DNA of 64,000 nt from JBBQZO01 sp038207625 (GCA_038207625.1 JBBQZO010000012.1:1-64000); one strand, 5' to 3'. Numbered from the stretch's first letter, positions 33,892-43,003 are shown. The notes: generated by a model from the sequence alone, not told the origin. Program-made: numbers and translations.

Positions 33892-34525
33892 TTACGATTT
33901 CCTCTGCTCGCGCGCATACCGGGTTGGCGGCAGTCCGACATGGCGGGTGAATGCGACGTTGAACGTGCTTGCGCAGCGATCGCCAACGCGATCGGAGCGT
34001 TTCGATCAGAAGAACCTCCAGGAGGCGTGCCAGGATAACATCACGCGCCGGTCGCATCTCGCCAGATTTTTCCCCTACAAGTTGCACGATCGTGGCCAGC
34101 CGGCTCTCGCCGCGAACCTGCATGAGTTGCGCGAGCAGCCCGACCAGCAAGGCCGCGTCCGGCGAGCCGGACAGGCAGTAGCCCACAAGCAATGGAACCT
34201 CTGGCGGCCCGCTTTGATCGCCGAGGCTGAACTCACCATGCAACAGCGCGACGGGCACGGTATCGACGTCCTCCGAAGTGGGCGGCTCGCGACTCGACAT
34301 CCTGAAGCCATACGCCGAGAGGCTCAGGGCAAAGTCACCCTCCTGAAGCTTGATCGGCTCGTGTCCGTCGACCGCGCGGCGGCACGAGCCGTCGAGGATC
34401 ACGCATTAGAAGGGCTGCCCGCCTTCCGAGCGACGAACACGCCAAGGACCTGCGCCGCTGACGACTTTCGAGAACGGGGCATGCGGTCGGCGGAGTGTGA
34501 CAACCTGCGCGCGTGGATCGATCAT
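33892..34525 (-). pseudogene. AraC-family regulator (cupin_6 type), broken
   Basis: The minus-strand frame opens at ATG 34525 with MIDPRAQVVTL, then VVSGAGPWRVRRSEGGQPF. It meets an in-frame TAA at 34406-34408 where a Tyr codon is expected. It resumes with VILDGSCRRAVDGHEPIKL through RDVILARLLEVLLIETLRS, the cupin_6 sensor half of AraC-type regulators. Nearly the whole DNA-binding half is then missing. Only its end, ASTFNVAFTRHVGLPPTRYA, survives in another frame, followed by TAA at 33892-33894. A premature stop plus an internal deletion of about 80-90 residues means no functional regulator. Confidence 0.82.
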
Positions 34526-35128
34526 GGCTGAACTCTTGCAAATGAAAACTGAACGTTTGTTTGTGGCAAGTGCAGATGCGGCGCGCTATTGTCGCGGTGC
34601 TGCAAACGATCTACAGGAGTCCCTATGAAACCTGATTCAGAACGAAATGGCGAACGTCGCCTCCCGTCACCGAATGGCACCAAGTGGCAACATCATCAAT
34701 GTGAAAGCGTGATCAGTGGATTGGTCTGATGTGAACTAAGCGCTGACCCGTACAGAACGCTGCTCTGGCCACCCTTTGCAAAGAGCGACGACGGGGACGC
34801 GGGAGGCGCGAAATATGCAATTATGTCGCACTTTGAGCCGAGAAAGCGCGGTCCTGCGGCGATCTTTGCCCGTTTTGATTGGCGAGATGATCGTCGAGCG
34901 GCCTTGTTCCTGCGCACGCCTTGCGCACCGGCCGGCCCTGTTGCATCGATGCCGACTCGGTTTGGCGAGTCGGCGTATGCCACGCGCTGGCGGCGCGCCC
35001 GGCACGGTCGTTCAGGGCAGTAATATTTTATTTTAAATAGCTGTCAACCAAGCCCGCCTTGCGTCGTTAATGGCTCAGAAATACCATGAACACCTTTGTT
35101 TTCCCTGAACCCCACTAAGGAATTGAAA
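34526..35128. other. 600-bp gene-poor stretch with a perfect hairpin
   Basis: No convincing gene. A 34-codon frame starts at ATG 34625 behind CAGGAG and could be the cut-off 5' end of the gene once controlled by the AraC pseudogene. GCCGACTCG-gtttgg-CGAGTCGGC at 34951-34974 is a perfect 9-bp hairpin without a T-tract. An AT-rich segment at 35022-35040 precedes the next gene and may hold its promoter. Confidence 0.45.
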
Positions 35129-35353
35129 ATGAAAAAACTGATCGCCGCTCTCGTCGCCAGCCTGTTCGCCGTATCCGCTTTTGCCGCAGCGCCTGCCGCT
35201 GCCGATCAAGCCTCCGCTCCAGCCGCCTCCGCTTCGAGCGCGATGGCTTCCGGCGATGCGTCGGCAAAACCTGCCAAGAAACACAAGAAAGCCAAGAAAG
35301 CCAAAGAGTCCGCCTCCGCGATGGCATCGGCCGAAGCTTCGGCTGCCAAGTAA
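35129..35353 (+). CDS. Small Ala/Lys-rich exported protein
   Basis: 74 residues. The signal peptide MKKLIAALVASLFAVSAFA is cleaved before AAPAAADQ. The mature part is almost only Ala, Ser, Lys and Glu: repeats of SASS and ASG, then a basic block (AKKHKKAKKAKE) and a final SASAMASAEASAAK. AAGGA lies seven bases before ATG 35129. It has its own strong terminator. The low-complexity composition suggests a disordered periplasmic or envelope protein. I do not recognise a function; similar small proteins are common in Burkholderiales genomes. Confidence 0.7.
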   Translation: MKKLIAALVASLFAVSAFAAAPAAADQASAPAASASSAMASGDASAKPAKKHKKAKKAKESASAMASAEASAAK

Positions 35354-35372
35354 TACCAAGCGTATAGCAGCA

Positions 35373-35423
35373 GGCCGGCGCTGGCACGGGGTTTCGATCC
35401 CGCGCCAGCGCCGGCCTTTTTTT
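35373..35423 (+). terminator. Strong rho-independent terminator
   Basis: GGCCGGCGCTGGC (35373-35385) pairs perfectly with GCCAGCGCCGGCC (35404-35416) and is followed by seven T (35417-35423). It terminates the small exported-protein gene. Confidence 0.92.
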
Positions 35424-35703
35424 GCGCCTGCCATCGTGAGGCAAACGTCGTCACGCTCATCGCGACATCGGAGCGGCGCCGCGCCAGCACGGACTATGGG
35501 CAAGCGAACGCGCTTGGTGACAAGCGCTCAAGCGGCAACGCCGACCCGGTCGACCAAGCGCGCAAGCGGCCTGTTCGAACCGATGGGAATGGCTATTTCG
35601 CGCAGACGCGCTGGCTCGGTCACGCCCTGGCGGTGAGCACGCTCGCCGTCAGCGACACCGACCGACTCAATCCCGATGACAGCACTGCGCTGGTGCGCGG
35701 CGC
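35424..35703 (+). other. 280 bp without a clear gene; possible coding remnant
   Basis: A plus-strand frame from about 35510 to the TAG at 35704-35706 reads GNGYFAQTRWLGHALAVSTL, then AVSDTDRLNPDDSTALVRGA, with codon bias like real genes but no start or recognisable fold. It may be the 3' remnant of a deleted gene. I cannot name it. Confidence 0.25.
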
Positions 35704-36486
35704 CTAGCCGGTCGATACCTCATTGCGAAAGCGCCAGGCGTAACTCTGGCTGACCCGCAAGGGCTCGGCGTGTCCGCGCAACTCGACCGTGAGGTTGCCC
35801 AACTCGTCGCGCCGCGCGCGCGCGATGGCGCGCACGCTGACCACGGTGCCGCGGTGGATTTGCCAGAACAGTTCCGGGTCCAGGCCTTTTTGCAGTTCCT
35901 TGATCGGGGTGCGGATGTAGCCTTCGTCGGTGGCGCTGACCACCCGGGTATAGCGCGCGTCGGACTCGAAGAACAGGATTTCCTCGATCGGGAACATCTT
36001 GATCACGTTACCGGCGCTGGCGCTGACCCAGCGAATGCGCTCGACTGGCGTGTCGCCGCCCAGGCGCTGATCGAGCGCGCGCAGTAGTCGCGCCAGTTCC
36101 GGCGCGCGGTCCGGCTGGCGCTCGCCGGCGGTGATCTGGGCGCGCAGGCGCGCCACCGTGTTGCTCAGGCGCGCGTGCTGGATCGGTTTGAGCAGGTAGT
36201 CGATGGCGCCCAGCTCGAAGGCCTCGATCGCATGCCCGTCGTAGGCGGTGGTAAACACCATGCGGCACGCTGCTGCGCTGGCCCTGGCCACCTCGATGCC
36301 GCTCAGGTCCGGCATGCGGATGTCGAGGAAGGCCACGTCGGGTTGGTGCTGCGCGATCGCCGCGAGCGCCGCGCCACCGTCCTCACACCTGGCCACAATG
36401 CGCAGCTCGGGCCACACCTGGGCCAGCATGCGGCGCAGATCGCTGCGCTGCAAGTCCTCGTCGTCGGCGATGATGGCAGTGGGCAT
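35704..36486 (-). CDS. LytTR-family response regulator
   Basis: 260 residues. The receiver domain (1-120) has the acidic pair DDE, phospho-acceptor Asp in VAFLDIRMPDLSG (near 56), TTAYDGH and Lys in LLKPI. The C-terminal LytTR DNA-binding domain (about 155-255) carries ILFFESDARYTRV, FWQIHRGTVVSV and LRVSQSYAWRFR. It is encoded immediately after the partner kinase (its ATG follows the kinase TAA with no gap), so this is a co-translated AlgR/LytR-type two-component system. Targets are not evident. Confidence 0.92.
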   Translation of the reverse strand: MPTAIIADDEDLQRSDLRRMLAQVWPELRIVARCEDGGAALAAIAQHQPDVAFLDIRMPDLSGIEVARASAAACRMVFTTAYDGHAIEAFELGAIDYLLKPIQHARLSNTVARLRAQITAGERQPDRAPELARLLRALDQRLGGDTPVERIRWVSASAGNVIKMFPIEEILFFESDARYTRVVSATDEGYIRTPIKELQKGLDPELFWQIHRGTVVSVRAIARARRDELGNLTVELRGHAEPLRVSQSYAWRFRNEVSTG

Positions 36487-37800
36487 TTAGGCGCTCCTTG
36501 TCGTTTGGCGTTCGATGGTGCTGCCGATGGCCGACAGCGGCAGCGTGATGCGCGCTTCGACGCCGCCGGCGTCACCGGCCAGCAGCGTCAGCGACGCCGA
36601 CTCGCCGTACAGGAAGCCCAGCCGTTCGCGGATGTTGCTCAAACCGATGCCGCTGCCGGCGCTGCCCTGGCCGAAGCCGGCCCCGTTGTCCTGCACAGTG
36701 AGCACCAGCAGTTCGCCCTGCGCCCCGGCTTGGCGGCGCGCGCTGACGTTGATGTGGGCCGGCCCCTTCTTGCGCTCGATGCCATGCTTGACGGCGTTCT
36801 CGACCAGCGAAATCAGCATCAGCGGCGGCACCGCGCAGTCGGCCAGGCCGGCGTCGCAGCTGACCGTAAACGTCAGGCGCGGCATGCGTGCGCGGATGAC
36901 GCCGAGATAGGCGCGCGCCGCATCGAACTGGCTGGCCAGGCGCACGAACAGATAACTGCCGTCGGCGCGGATTTCCGGGATCGTCGCGCGCAGGTATTCG
37001 ACCAGATGGTCGATGATTTCCACGCCTCTGGCCGGGTCGCTCAGAATGGCCGCGCGCACGCCCGAGAGCGTGTTGAACAGGAAGTGCGGTTCGACCTGGC
37101 TGGCCAGCACCGACAGGCGGATCTCGACCTGATTGCGCTCGTGCTTGTAGCGCTCCATCCGATCGAGCAGGGCGGCGTCGCGCAGCAGGCGAGCCTGGCG
37201 GAAGTAGCTGTGCAAGTCGCGCGCGCCGCCAAACCAGATCAGTAGCACCGACCAGACGACCAGGTTGGCCAGCTTGGCGTTGGGCGGGACCTGCGCGGCA
37301 GCGGCGGACAGGCCGGTCGGTCCCGCCAGGCTGCGGCGATCGCCCGTCGCCGATCGGCCCGATTGCGCCGCAGCGCCGGGGGCGCCCGGCGGCGCACTGA
37401 TGTGGGTGAGCGGCACTAGTGCCGCGGCCAGTACGACGCCCAACAGCAGCGCGCCGCTGATGGCTGCCGCCTCGCCCGTCCTGGGCCAGTTGCGCTTGCG
37501 TATCAGCACGGCCAGTCCGCGTCCCAGCAACAGGGCGATGGCAATCAGCAACCAGGCCGCGGCCAGGGCCAGGTAGGCCGCTGGCGTATGCATTTCGGCG
37601 GCGATGAACACGGCCACGATGCACAACAGGGCGCCCAACACGCCCAGTGGCAGCAGGTAGGCGCGCACCCGATAGGCGTACCAGGTCTGGCTGAACACCG
37701 GGTAGTGCTGCGCCTTGTCCGACCAGCTGGCCATGCGCCGCACCAGGTTGGCCGGAATCGTGTCTTCGCTGGGCGCCGCTGGGGCGTTCGGTACATCCAT
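36487..37800 (-). CDS. LytS-type sensor histidine kinase
   Basis: 437 residues from the chosen ATG 37800 (an upstream ATG 37830 would add ten). The N-terminal half has about four hydrophobic helices (roughly residues 43-65, 73-93, 110-130, 185-205). The cytoplasmic half has the His_kinase block VEPHFLFNTLSGVRAAI with the phospho-accepting His and the HATPase motifs LVENAVKHGI and DNGAGFGQG followed by GIGLSNIRERL. It pairs with the LytTR regulator at 35704-36486. The signal is unknown. Confidence 0.88.
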   Translation of the reverse strand: MDVPNAPAAPSEDTIPANLVRRMASWSDKAQHYPVFSQTWYAYRVRAYLLPLGVLGALLCIVAVFIAAEMHTPAAYLALAAAWLLIAIALLLGRGLAVLIRKRNWPRTGEAAAISGALLLGVVLAAALVPLTHISAPPGAPGAAAQSGRSATGDRRSLAGPTGLSAAAAQVPPNAKLANLVVWSVLLIWFGGARDLHSYFRQARLLRDAALLDRMERYKHERNQVEIRLSVLASQVEPHFLFNTLSGVRAAILSDPARGVEIIDHLVEYLRATIPEIRADGSYLFVRLASQFDAARAYLGVIRARMPRLTFTVSCDAGLADCAVPPLMLISLVENAVKHGIERKKGPAHINVSARRQAGAQGELLVLTVQDNGAGFGQGSAGSGIGLSNIRERLGFLYGESASLTLLAGDAGGVEARITLPLSAIGSTIERQTTRSA

Positions 37801-37941
37801 GTCAGTGGTCCATCTCGATGGTCGATTCATTCAGGTCGGCGATGCAAGGGCGCCGGGCTGGCGCATCCTTGCCCCCTATGATACGCGTGGCGCGCGCTGC
37901 GCTCAGCCGGGGCGGGTTTGCCGGTGGCGTGCAGAACCCGC

Positions 37942-39333
37942 TTAGCGCGTTTGCGCGTGGATCCAGTCGCTGATGGTCGACAGCGCCAGCGGTGCGAGCG
38001 TCTCCTCGATCACCCCGTATTCGGTCGGCGCACCCGTGCGGGCAGTCTGGAACACGTGGTTCAGCCCGGGCAGTTCCATCACCTGAGCGCGCGGATTATG
38101 CCGCAGTGCCAGGCGCAGCGCATCGAGGTCCATCTTGGCCGGCACCTGCAGATCGCGCTCGCCGTTGAGCGCCAGCACCGGCTGGCGCACGCGCTCAAGC
38201 GTGGGGGCCGGGTCGTACGACAGCAAGGTGTGGAACCAGGCGCTGGAAAAGCGCGCCAGCTGGGCCGCGGCGTCGGCCGCTGACAGTGCACCGTCGGCCT
38301 GCGCCTTGTCGAGAATCGCCTTGGCGCGCTGGGCGCCTTGTTCCGGCGTCGCCGATGTCGAAATGGCGCCGAACAGTTGCCGGTTCAGCGCGCGCGTGGC
38401 GGCGATCTGGACCTCGCTCGTGCCGACGGCCTTCGCGATCAGGGCGATCTGCTCGGTCAGCAACAGGTCGCCGCGCACGCCTGGACCGGCCATCATCACG
38501 ATGAAGGCCAGTTGCGGGTCGCGCGCGGCGGCCAGCGGCGCGATCAAGCCACCTTCCGAGTGGCCAATCATGCCGATCTGGTGCAGCTTGATGTCGGGCC
38601 GGGTGCGCAGGTAGTTGACAGCCGCCGCCGCGTCGGCCGCGAAGTCGAACGTGGTGGCCCCCTGGTAGTTGCCGCTCGACGCGCCCAAGCCGCGCTTGTC
38701 GTAACGCAGCACGGCGATGCCCTGGCGGCTCAGGTGATCGGCCAGCACCAGGAACAGCTTGTGGCCAAATATTTCTTCGTCGCGCAAATTGGGGCCGGAG
38801 CCGTGCACCAGCACCACCGCCGGAAACGGTCCCTTGCCTTGCGGGAGCGTCAAGGTGCCGGCCAGTTCGATGCCGGCGCCGGTGTTCGCAAAGTGCACTT
38901 CGCTCGCCGCATAGGGAGGCACGCTGGCCGCGATGGCCGCTTCCTGCGGGCGCTTCGGCTGCAGGGCCTGCACGCCCTGCGGGTCGATGCGCTTGAGCGC
39001 AAGCGGCATGCTTGGGCCCTGGGTCCAGGTGCCGACCCAGCTGCTGTTTGCTGCGTTCCAGCTGGCCTCGTAGCTAGCGTTGACGCGCCCGAGGCGCAAG
39101 CTCAGATGGTCGGCCGTCGCGTTGACACTGTCCACGGCAAGGGTGACATTGCCCTGGCTGGGACTGAGGATGACGGCCGACCAGACGCCGCCCGCATCCT
39201 TGCTGATGGTGACGACGACCGGCACCGTGCCGGCGACCAGGCCGCTCCATTGGCCTTGCGCGTCCTCGGCGTGGGCCGCGGGAAGGGTGCTCAGGGCCAG
39301 TGCCGCGCACAGGCCGGAGAAGGTGTTTTTCAT
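37942..39333 (-). CDS. Exported alpha/beta hydrolase
   Basis: 463 residues. Signal peptide KNTFSGLCAALALSTLPAAHA; an N-terminal beta-rich domain (about 25-130); then an alpha/beta hydrolase fold with VLVHGSGPNLRDEE (oxyanion), Ser in IGHSEGGLIAP, Asp in LNGERDLQVP and His in GLNHVFQ. It resembles the esterase/prolyl-oligopeptidase-like secreted hydrolases. It is preceded on the same strand by the DUF3471-like gene (57 bases between them), so the two are likely co-expressed. The substrate is unknown. Confidence 0.82.
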   Translation of the reverse strand: MKNTFSGLCAALALSTLPAAHAEDAQGQWSGLVAGTVPVVVTISKDAGGVWSAVILSPSQGNVTLAVDSVNATADHLSLRLGRVNASYEASWNAANSSWVGTWTQGPSMPLALKRIDPQGVQALQPKRPQEAAIAASVPPYAASEVHFANTGAGIELAGTLTLPQGKGPFPAVVLVHGSGPNLRDEEIFGHKLFLVLADHLSRQGIAVLRYDKRGLGASSGNYQGATTFDFAADAAAAVNYLRTRPDIKLHQIGMIGHSEGGLIAPLAAARDPQLAFIVMMAGPGVRGDLLLTEQIALIAKAVGTSEVQIAATRALNRQLFGAISTSATPEQGAQRAKAILDKAQADGALSAADAAAQLARFSSAWFHTLLSYDPAPTLERVRQPVLALNGERDLQVPAKMDLDALRLALRHNPRAQVMELPGLNHVFQTARTGAPTEYGVIEETLAPLALSTISDWIHAQTR

Positions 39334-39390
39334 GATCGGGTTGTTTGGGTGAGGGGATAGCCGGGCGTGGCGAAGCGGTCCGGGTGATGC

Positions 39391-39774
39391 TTACTTGGTG
39401 CGCGGGGCGGGCGGCAGCGTGCGTCCGCCCTGGACCAGGTTCATGTGGGTGACATGGCCACTCGCGTCTTTGGTAAAGCTGATCTTGATCGGTGCCACGG
39501 TGGCGAAGAAGGTGTCGGGCGAGTCGGCAAAAATTTCAAAGGCCGCCTGCCCGGTTGCCTGGCTCATCAACTTGCCGTCTTGCTGGAAAAACGCGATGGA
39601 AAAACCGGGCGCAAGCGCGTACTCGCCTTCAAAGGGTTTGAACTGCGCGGCCGTGAGGGCGACGGCCTTGACGGCGGCGCCGTCGCGCGGGACGTCGGCA
39701 GCAGCGCCGGCGGCGCAGCACAGGCTCAGTGCGAGCATCAGTGGTACTGCGTGACGTAATGTCGGATGGACCAT
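39391..39774 (-). CDS. Exported DUF3471-like protein
   Basis: 127 residues from ATG 39774, which has AGGAG nine bases upstream; the longer frame starting at 39864 lacks a signal peptide at its end. Signal peptide VHPTLRHAVPLMLALSLCCAAGAAA. The mature part (LTAAQFKPFEGEYALAPGF, then GKLMSQATGQAAFEIFADS) matches the single DUF3471 beta-barrel that often follows beta-lactamase-type or peptidase domains, here as a free-standing protein. Probably in an operon with the hydrolase downstream; function unknown. Confidence 0.68.
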   Translation of the reverse strand: MVHPTLRHAVPLMLALSLCCAAGAAADVPRDGAAVKAVALTAAQFKPFEGEYALAPGFSIAFFQQDGKLMSQATGQAAFEIFADSPDTFFATVAPIKISFTKDASGHVTHMNLVQGGRTLPPAPRTK

Positions 39775-40241
39775 GGGTAACTCCTGCTCAGTATGGGGCA
39801 ACGATATGGGATGGCGTTGGTGGACCCGCGCCATCGACACCGGGCGATGAACTGCGCCGGACACTGCGGGGGCGGACCGCGTTCGCTACTGCGCTGATCC
39901 TTCCCCCCTGCATGCAAACACTGTAGCAGCGGGGACGAACGGGGTCATGCCGGTGGGACGAGCAAGCGGTTTTCTGTCATGAACGGGGCGATTGTTGACA
40001 CCAGCCGGTGCCTCAGGCGCGCGCCACCGTTTCGGCATGGTTGAGCGTTATGAGCTCGATATTATTGACGGATTTGATCTGAATCAAACCCTGCTAGTGA
40101 CTTATCGGCTGGCGCTCATTACATTGAACTGGTAGCGCAGGCAATCACGGCATCGCCGCCGGGTTTATCTGCAGATGGCCGCGCCGCCCCTCAGGCGGCA
40201 AGGACCAATCACCGTTATTTGACCACAAAATGAGGATCACT
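39775..40241. other. 467-bp divergent intergenic region
   Basis: No gene is seen. It separates the minus-strand DUF3471 gene from the plus-strand zinc-finger gene. The right half carries a perfect FNR-type site (listed separately) about 155 bases before the zinc-finger start. Confidence 0.6.
40074..40087 (+). promoter_or_regulatory. Perfect FNR/Anr box
   Basis: TTGATCTGAATCAA matches the consensus TTGAT-N4-ATCAA at all ten positions. FNR-family regulators bind this site when oxygen is low. It lies upstream of the DksA-type zinc-finger gene and the translational-machinery gene and is the best candidate for their control. Confidence 0.72.
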
Positions 40242-40637
40242 ATGAGCAGTCTGGAGCACAAGGCCATCGATGCGTTGAAGGCGCAATTACTGGAAATGCG
40301 CGCCGCTGCGCGCAGCGAGATCGGCGCGTATCTGCATGGTTCGGATGCCTCGGGCACGCTGGCGCTGCGCAACGACAATCTGGCGATCGACGATGCGGCC
40401 CAAGCCGATGTGCTCAACGACAGCGATATCGCGCACTTGAATTATGAAGCGGCGGTGCTGCGCGACGTAGACGGGGCGCTTGCCCGCATCGATGCGGGCA
40501 CCTTTGGCGCATGCACTGGTTGTGGCGAAGCGATCGCCCCGGCGCGCCTGCAAGCGATGCCCGCGGCCGCGCATTGCCTGGCCTGCGAACAAGAATTTGA
40601 ACGAACCCACGCTGGCATACGCCACGTGTCGATGTAA
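40242..40637 (+). CDS. DksA/TraR-type C4 zinc-finger protein
   Basis: 131 residues. A helical N-terminal half (SSLEHKAIDALKAQLLEMRA) is followed by a C4 zinc finger CTGCGEAIAPARLQAMPAAA...CLAC near residues 92-114, the layout of TraR/DksA proteins that bind the secondary channel of RNA polymerase. ATG 40242 is chosen for GAGGA six bases upstream; an earlier ATG 40230 has none. It precedes the next gene by 28 bases. The FNR box upstream suggests induction in low oxygen. Confidence 0.85.
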   Translation: MSSLEHKAIDALKAQLLEMRAAARSEIGAYLHGSDASGTLALRNDNLAIDDAAQADVLNDSDIAHLNYEAAVLRDVDGALARIDAGTFGACTGCGEAIAPARLQAMPAAAHCLACEQEFERTHAGIRHVSM

Positions 40638-40665
40638 TCCTGAACCCTCCTTGAAGGAACTTAAA

Positions 40666-41049
40666 ATGCCGTTTAGTCATGTCATTGCATGGATTGACCA
40701 TGCTGAAGCACACATCATCCACTTCGACCGCGATGGCTCGGAAAGCTCCGTGGTGAAAACCCATTCGACCCGTCACCACCAGCATGTGCGCTCGGGGCCG
40801 GGCGGCTCGAGCCATGCGCCAGCGAATCTGGCGTATTTCGACGATATCGCCGAGGCGCTCAAGGGCGCGCACGAAATCCTGATCGTCGGCCCAGGGCTCG
40901 AAAAGCTCGCGCTGATGAAGCATCTGGTGAAATACCATCACGACGTGTCCGAGCGCGTGATGAGCGTGGAAACGGTCGACCATCCGAGCGACGGGCAATT
41001 GCTCAAGTTCGCGCGCAAGTATTTTGTCAAAGCCGATCTGTTCGTCTAA
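40666..41049 (+). CDS. Translational-machinery (eRF1-like/host-attachment) protein
   Basis: 127 residues. MPFSHVIAWIDHAEAHIIHF, HHQHVRSGPG and ILIVGPGLEKLALMKHL match the small proteins often labelled translational machinery protein, related to the eRF1-domain baeRF group. AAGGA lies seven bases before the ATG. It follows the zinc-finger gene and probably shares its FNR-type control, a pair often seen in stress regulons. The exact activity is unknown. Confidence 0.72.
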   Translation: MPFSHVIAWIDHAEAHIIHFDRDGSESSVVKTHSTRHHQHVRSGPGGSSHAPANLAYFDDIAEALKGAHEILIVGPGLEKLALMKHLVKYHHDVSERVMSVETVDHPSDGQLLKFARKYFVKADLFV

Positions 41050-41373
41050 CACCGGTATGCGCTGACCCACCGCGCCGGGCCATGCTCGGCGCAGCTTGTT
41101 CCGAGCCGCTCGCCGAGCGAGCGCCGGGCGACGCGCGGTCGCACCGCGCACACCGACATCGTTACTGTGCACGGGGCGTTGCCCTCACGTTCCCATGCGG
41201 CGCCGCCGCGCGCATTTTTCCCGATACCTGACTGTGGCGATGGCGCCGGCCCGCGCTGGGTCTCGACACGCACCTGGCGCACTGGGTGGCCAGGCTGCGA
41301 TAATGGCGACAATCGGCCGCGTCGCGTCTGTGTTGGCGCGGCCAGCCATTCTCAATCACTTGAAGGACATCAG
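41050..41373. other. 324-bp intergenic stretch
   Basis: I see no gene, repeat or clear regulatory palindrome here. A GAAGGA ribosome site for the following gene ends it. Confidence 0.5.
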
Positions 41374-42117
41374 ATGGATCTGACAAACAAAGTCATCGTC
41401 GTCACCGGCGGCGCACAAGGCATCGGCCTGGCGATCGCTCAGCGCTGCGCACAAAACGGCGCCGCAGTGGCGATCTGGGACAATCGCGCCGACGCCGTCG
41501 CCAGCGCCGTCGAGCAAGTGCGCGGCGCCTTCCCCGCGTGCGAGGTGGCCGGTGTGGTCGTCGACGTCGCCGATTGGACCAGCGTGCACGCGGCGACCGA
41601 GGCAACGCTGGCACGCTACGCGCGCATCGACGGCCTGGTCAACAACGCCGGCGTCGTCGCCGACGCGCAGCTGACCAAGATGAGCGAGCAGCAGTGGGAC
41701 CGGGTCATCGACATCAACCTGAAAGGCGTGTTCAACTGCGCGCGTGCCTGTGCCGACGCGCTCATCGCCAATGCCGGAGCGATCGTCAATATCTCGTCCA
41801 TCGTGGGCTTGTCGGGCAATTTCGGCCAGTCCAACTATGCGGCGGCCAAGGCCGGCGTGCTGGGGCTGACCAAGACATGGGCGCGCGAACTGGGACGCAA
41901 GGGCGTGCGCTGCAACGCCGTCTGCCCGGGCTTTGTCGCCACCCACATCGTCAAGGATATCCCGCAAGCGCTGGTTGAGGAGATGGTCGCTGCCATTCCC
42001 CAGCGACGCATGGGCCAGCCGCATGAAATCGCCGCTGCGGTGGTGTTTCTGTTGTCTGCCGAAGCGAGCTATGTGAATGGCGCCACGCTGGAAGTGGCTG
42101 GCGGCTTGACGCTGTAG
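41374..42117 (+). CDS. Short-chain dehydrogenase, FabG-like
   Basis: 247 residues. TGGAQGIGLAIA (cofactor loop, residues 12-23), NNAGVVADAQL, the catalytic Ser in SSIVGLSG and Tyr/Lys in SNYAAAKAG mark a classical SDR of the 3-oxoacyl-ACP reductase group. GAAGGA precedes ATG 41374. Such enzymes reduce 3-ketoacyl thioesters or oxidise hydroxyl groups using NAD(P). It is alone on the strand and ends at a perfect hairpin between it and the converging YitT gene. The substrate is unspecified. Confidence 0.85.
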   Translation: MDLTNKVIVVTGGAQGIGLAIAQRCAQNGAAVAIWDNRADAVASAVEQVRGAFPACEVAGVVVDVADWTSVHAATEATLARYARIDGLVNNAGVVADAQLTKMSEQQWDRVIDINLKGVFNCARACADALIANAGAIVNISSIVGLSGNFGQSNYAAAKAGVLGLTKTWARELGRKGVRCNAVCPGFVATHIVKDIPQALVEEMVAAIPQRRMGQPHEIAAAVVFLLSAEASYVNGATLEVAGGLTL

Positions 42118-42196
42118 GCGCCGCCGCGCGAACTGCGCGCCAGCGCGGCCGCCATACCGCTGCCAGGCTTTGGCGCGCTGCGCGTGGCGCTTGCCG

Positions 42197-42225
42197 GCGC
42201 TGCGCGCTTTTCCGGCGCGCAGCGC
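42197..42225. terminator. Perfect 11-bp hairpin between convergent genes
   Basis: GCGCTGCGCGC (42197-42207) pairs perfectly with GCGCGCAGCGC (42215-42225) around a 7-base loop. It sits between the 3' ends of the SDR and YitT genes and could terminate both. There is no strong T-tract, so it may work as a 3'-end stabiliser instead. Confidence 0.55.
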
Positions 42226-42234
42226 GTCGCGTCG

Positions 42235-42855
42235 TCAGATCGCCACGTAACGACCCGGCTGGTGATTGATCGCGATGGTCAGATTGAGCACCAGCGCGCC
42301 GAGCAGGGAAATGCCGATCGCCTGATACGAAATGAGCGGGATCGACAATAGCGTGATCGCGCTGTCGATGCCCAGTTGCAGGTAGCCGGCGCGCCAGCCG
42401 TAACGCCCCTGCAGGTACAGCACCAGCACATTGACGCCGCCCAGACTGGCGTTGTGGCGAAACAGGATCACCAGGCCGACGCCGGTCAGCAAGCCCCCGA
42501 TCAGACTGGCATACACGGGATTGATATTGTCGATCTTTAACACCAGCGGCAGCAATTCGGACCACACACACAACAGCAACACGGCGCCAAACGTCTTCAG
42601 CGTGAAGGTCTTGCCCATCTTCTTCAGCGCCAGCGCGTAGAACGGCAGATTAACGAGAAAAAACAGTTTGCCGAAACTGATGCCGCTGGCGTAGTGCAGC
42701 AGGAAGGCAATGCCGACCGTGCCGCCGGTGATCAGGCCGGCTTTGCCGAGCAGGGCCACGCCCAGCGAAATGAGCAGGGTGCCGGCCACCAGCGCCTGCG
42801 CGTCGTCGATCACGCTGTGGTGGATGGCGGGGCGGGCTTGTGGCGTGGCATGCAT
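42235..42855 (-). CDS. YitT family membrane protein
   Basis: 206 residues from ATG 42855. About five helices, with LVAGTLLISLGVALLGKAGL, TGGTVGIAFLLHYASG and GGLLTGVGLVILFRHNASLG, match the YitT family (the core domain without the C-terminal DUF2179). Longer starts up to 42975 would add a Pro/Arg-rich leader that looks non-coding. No clear ribosome site is visible. The function of the family is not known; some members are thought to be transporters. Confidence 0.78.
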   Translation of the reverse strand: MHATPQARPAIHHSVIDDAQALVAGTLLISLGVALLGKAGLITGGTVGIAFLLHYASGISFGKLFFLVNLPFYALALKKMGKTFTLKTFGAVLLLCVWSELLPLVLKIDNINPVYASLIGGLLTGVGLVILFRHNASLGGVNVLVLYLQGRYGWRAGYLQLGIDSAITLLSIPLISYQAIGISLLGALVLNLTIAINHQPGRYVAI

Positions 42856-43003
42856 GAGCGGCTTTTGGCGGGTGACGGGAGGCGAGCGGTGCATCGGGCC
42901 GGGCGCCGGCCTTGGCGGGCGGCCCAAACGGATGGCGAAATGCTCCGGTGCAACTCTACCCGCGTGGACGGCCAAAAACCATGATGTGCATCAACGAATT
43001 GAG

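Noticed and set aside
33947..34531. 194-codon plus-strand frame
   Set aside because: It is the antisense of the AraC-family pseudogene, whose family motifs are clear on the minus strand.
34951..34974. Hairpin as a terminator
   Set aside because: Perfect stem but no T-tract and no gene ends just before it, so it is only noted within the gap entry.
41050..41373. Plus-strand extension of the FabG-like frame up to 41167
   Set aside because: No ribosome site and low-complexity translation; the SDR fold starts at ATG 41374 with GAAGGA upstream.
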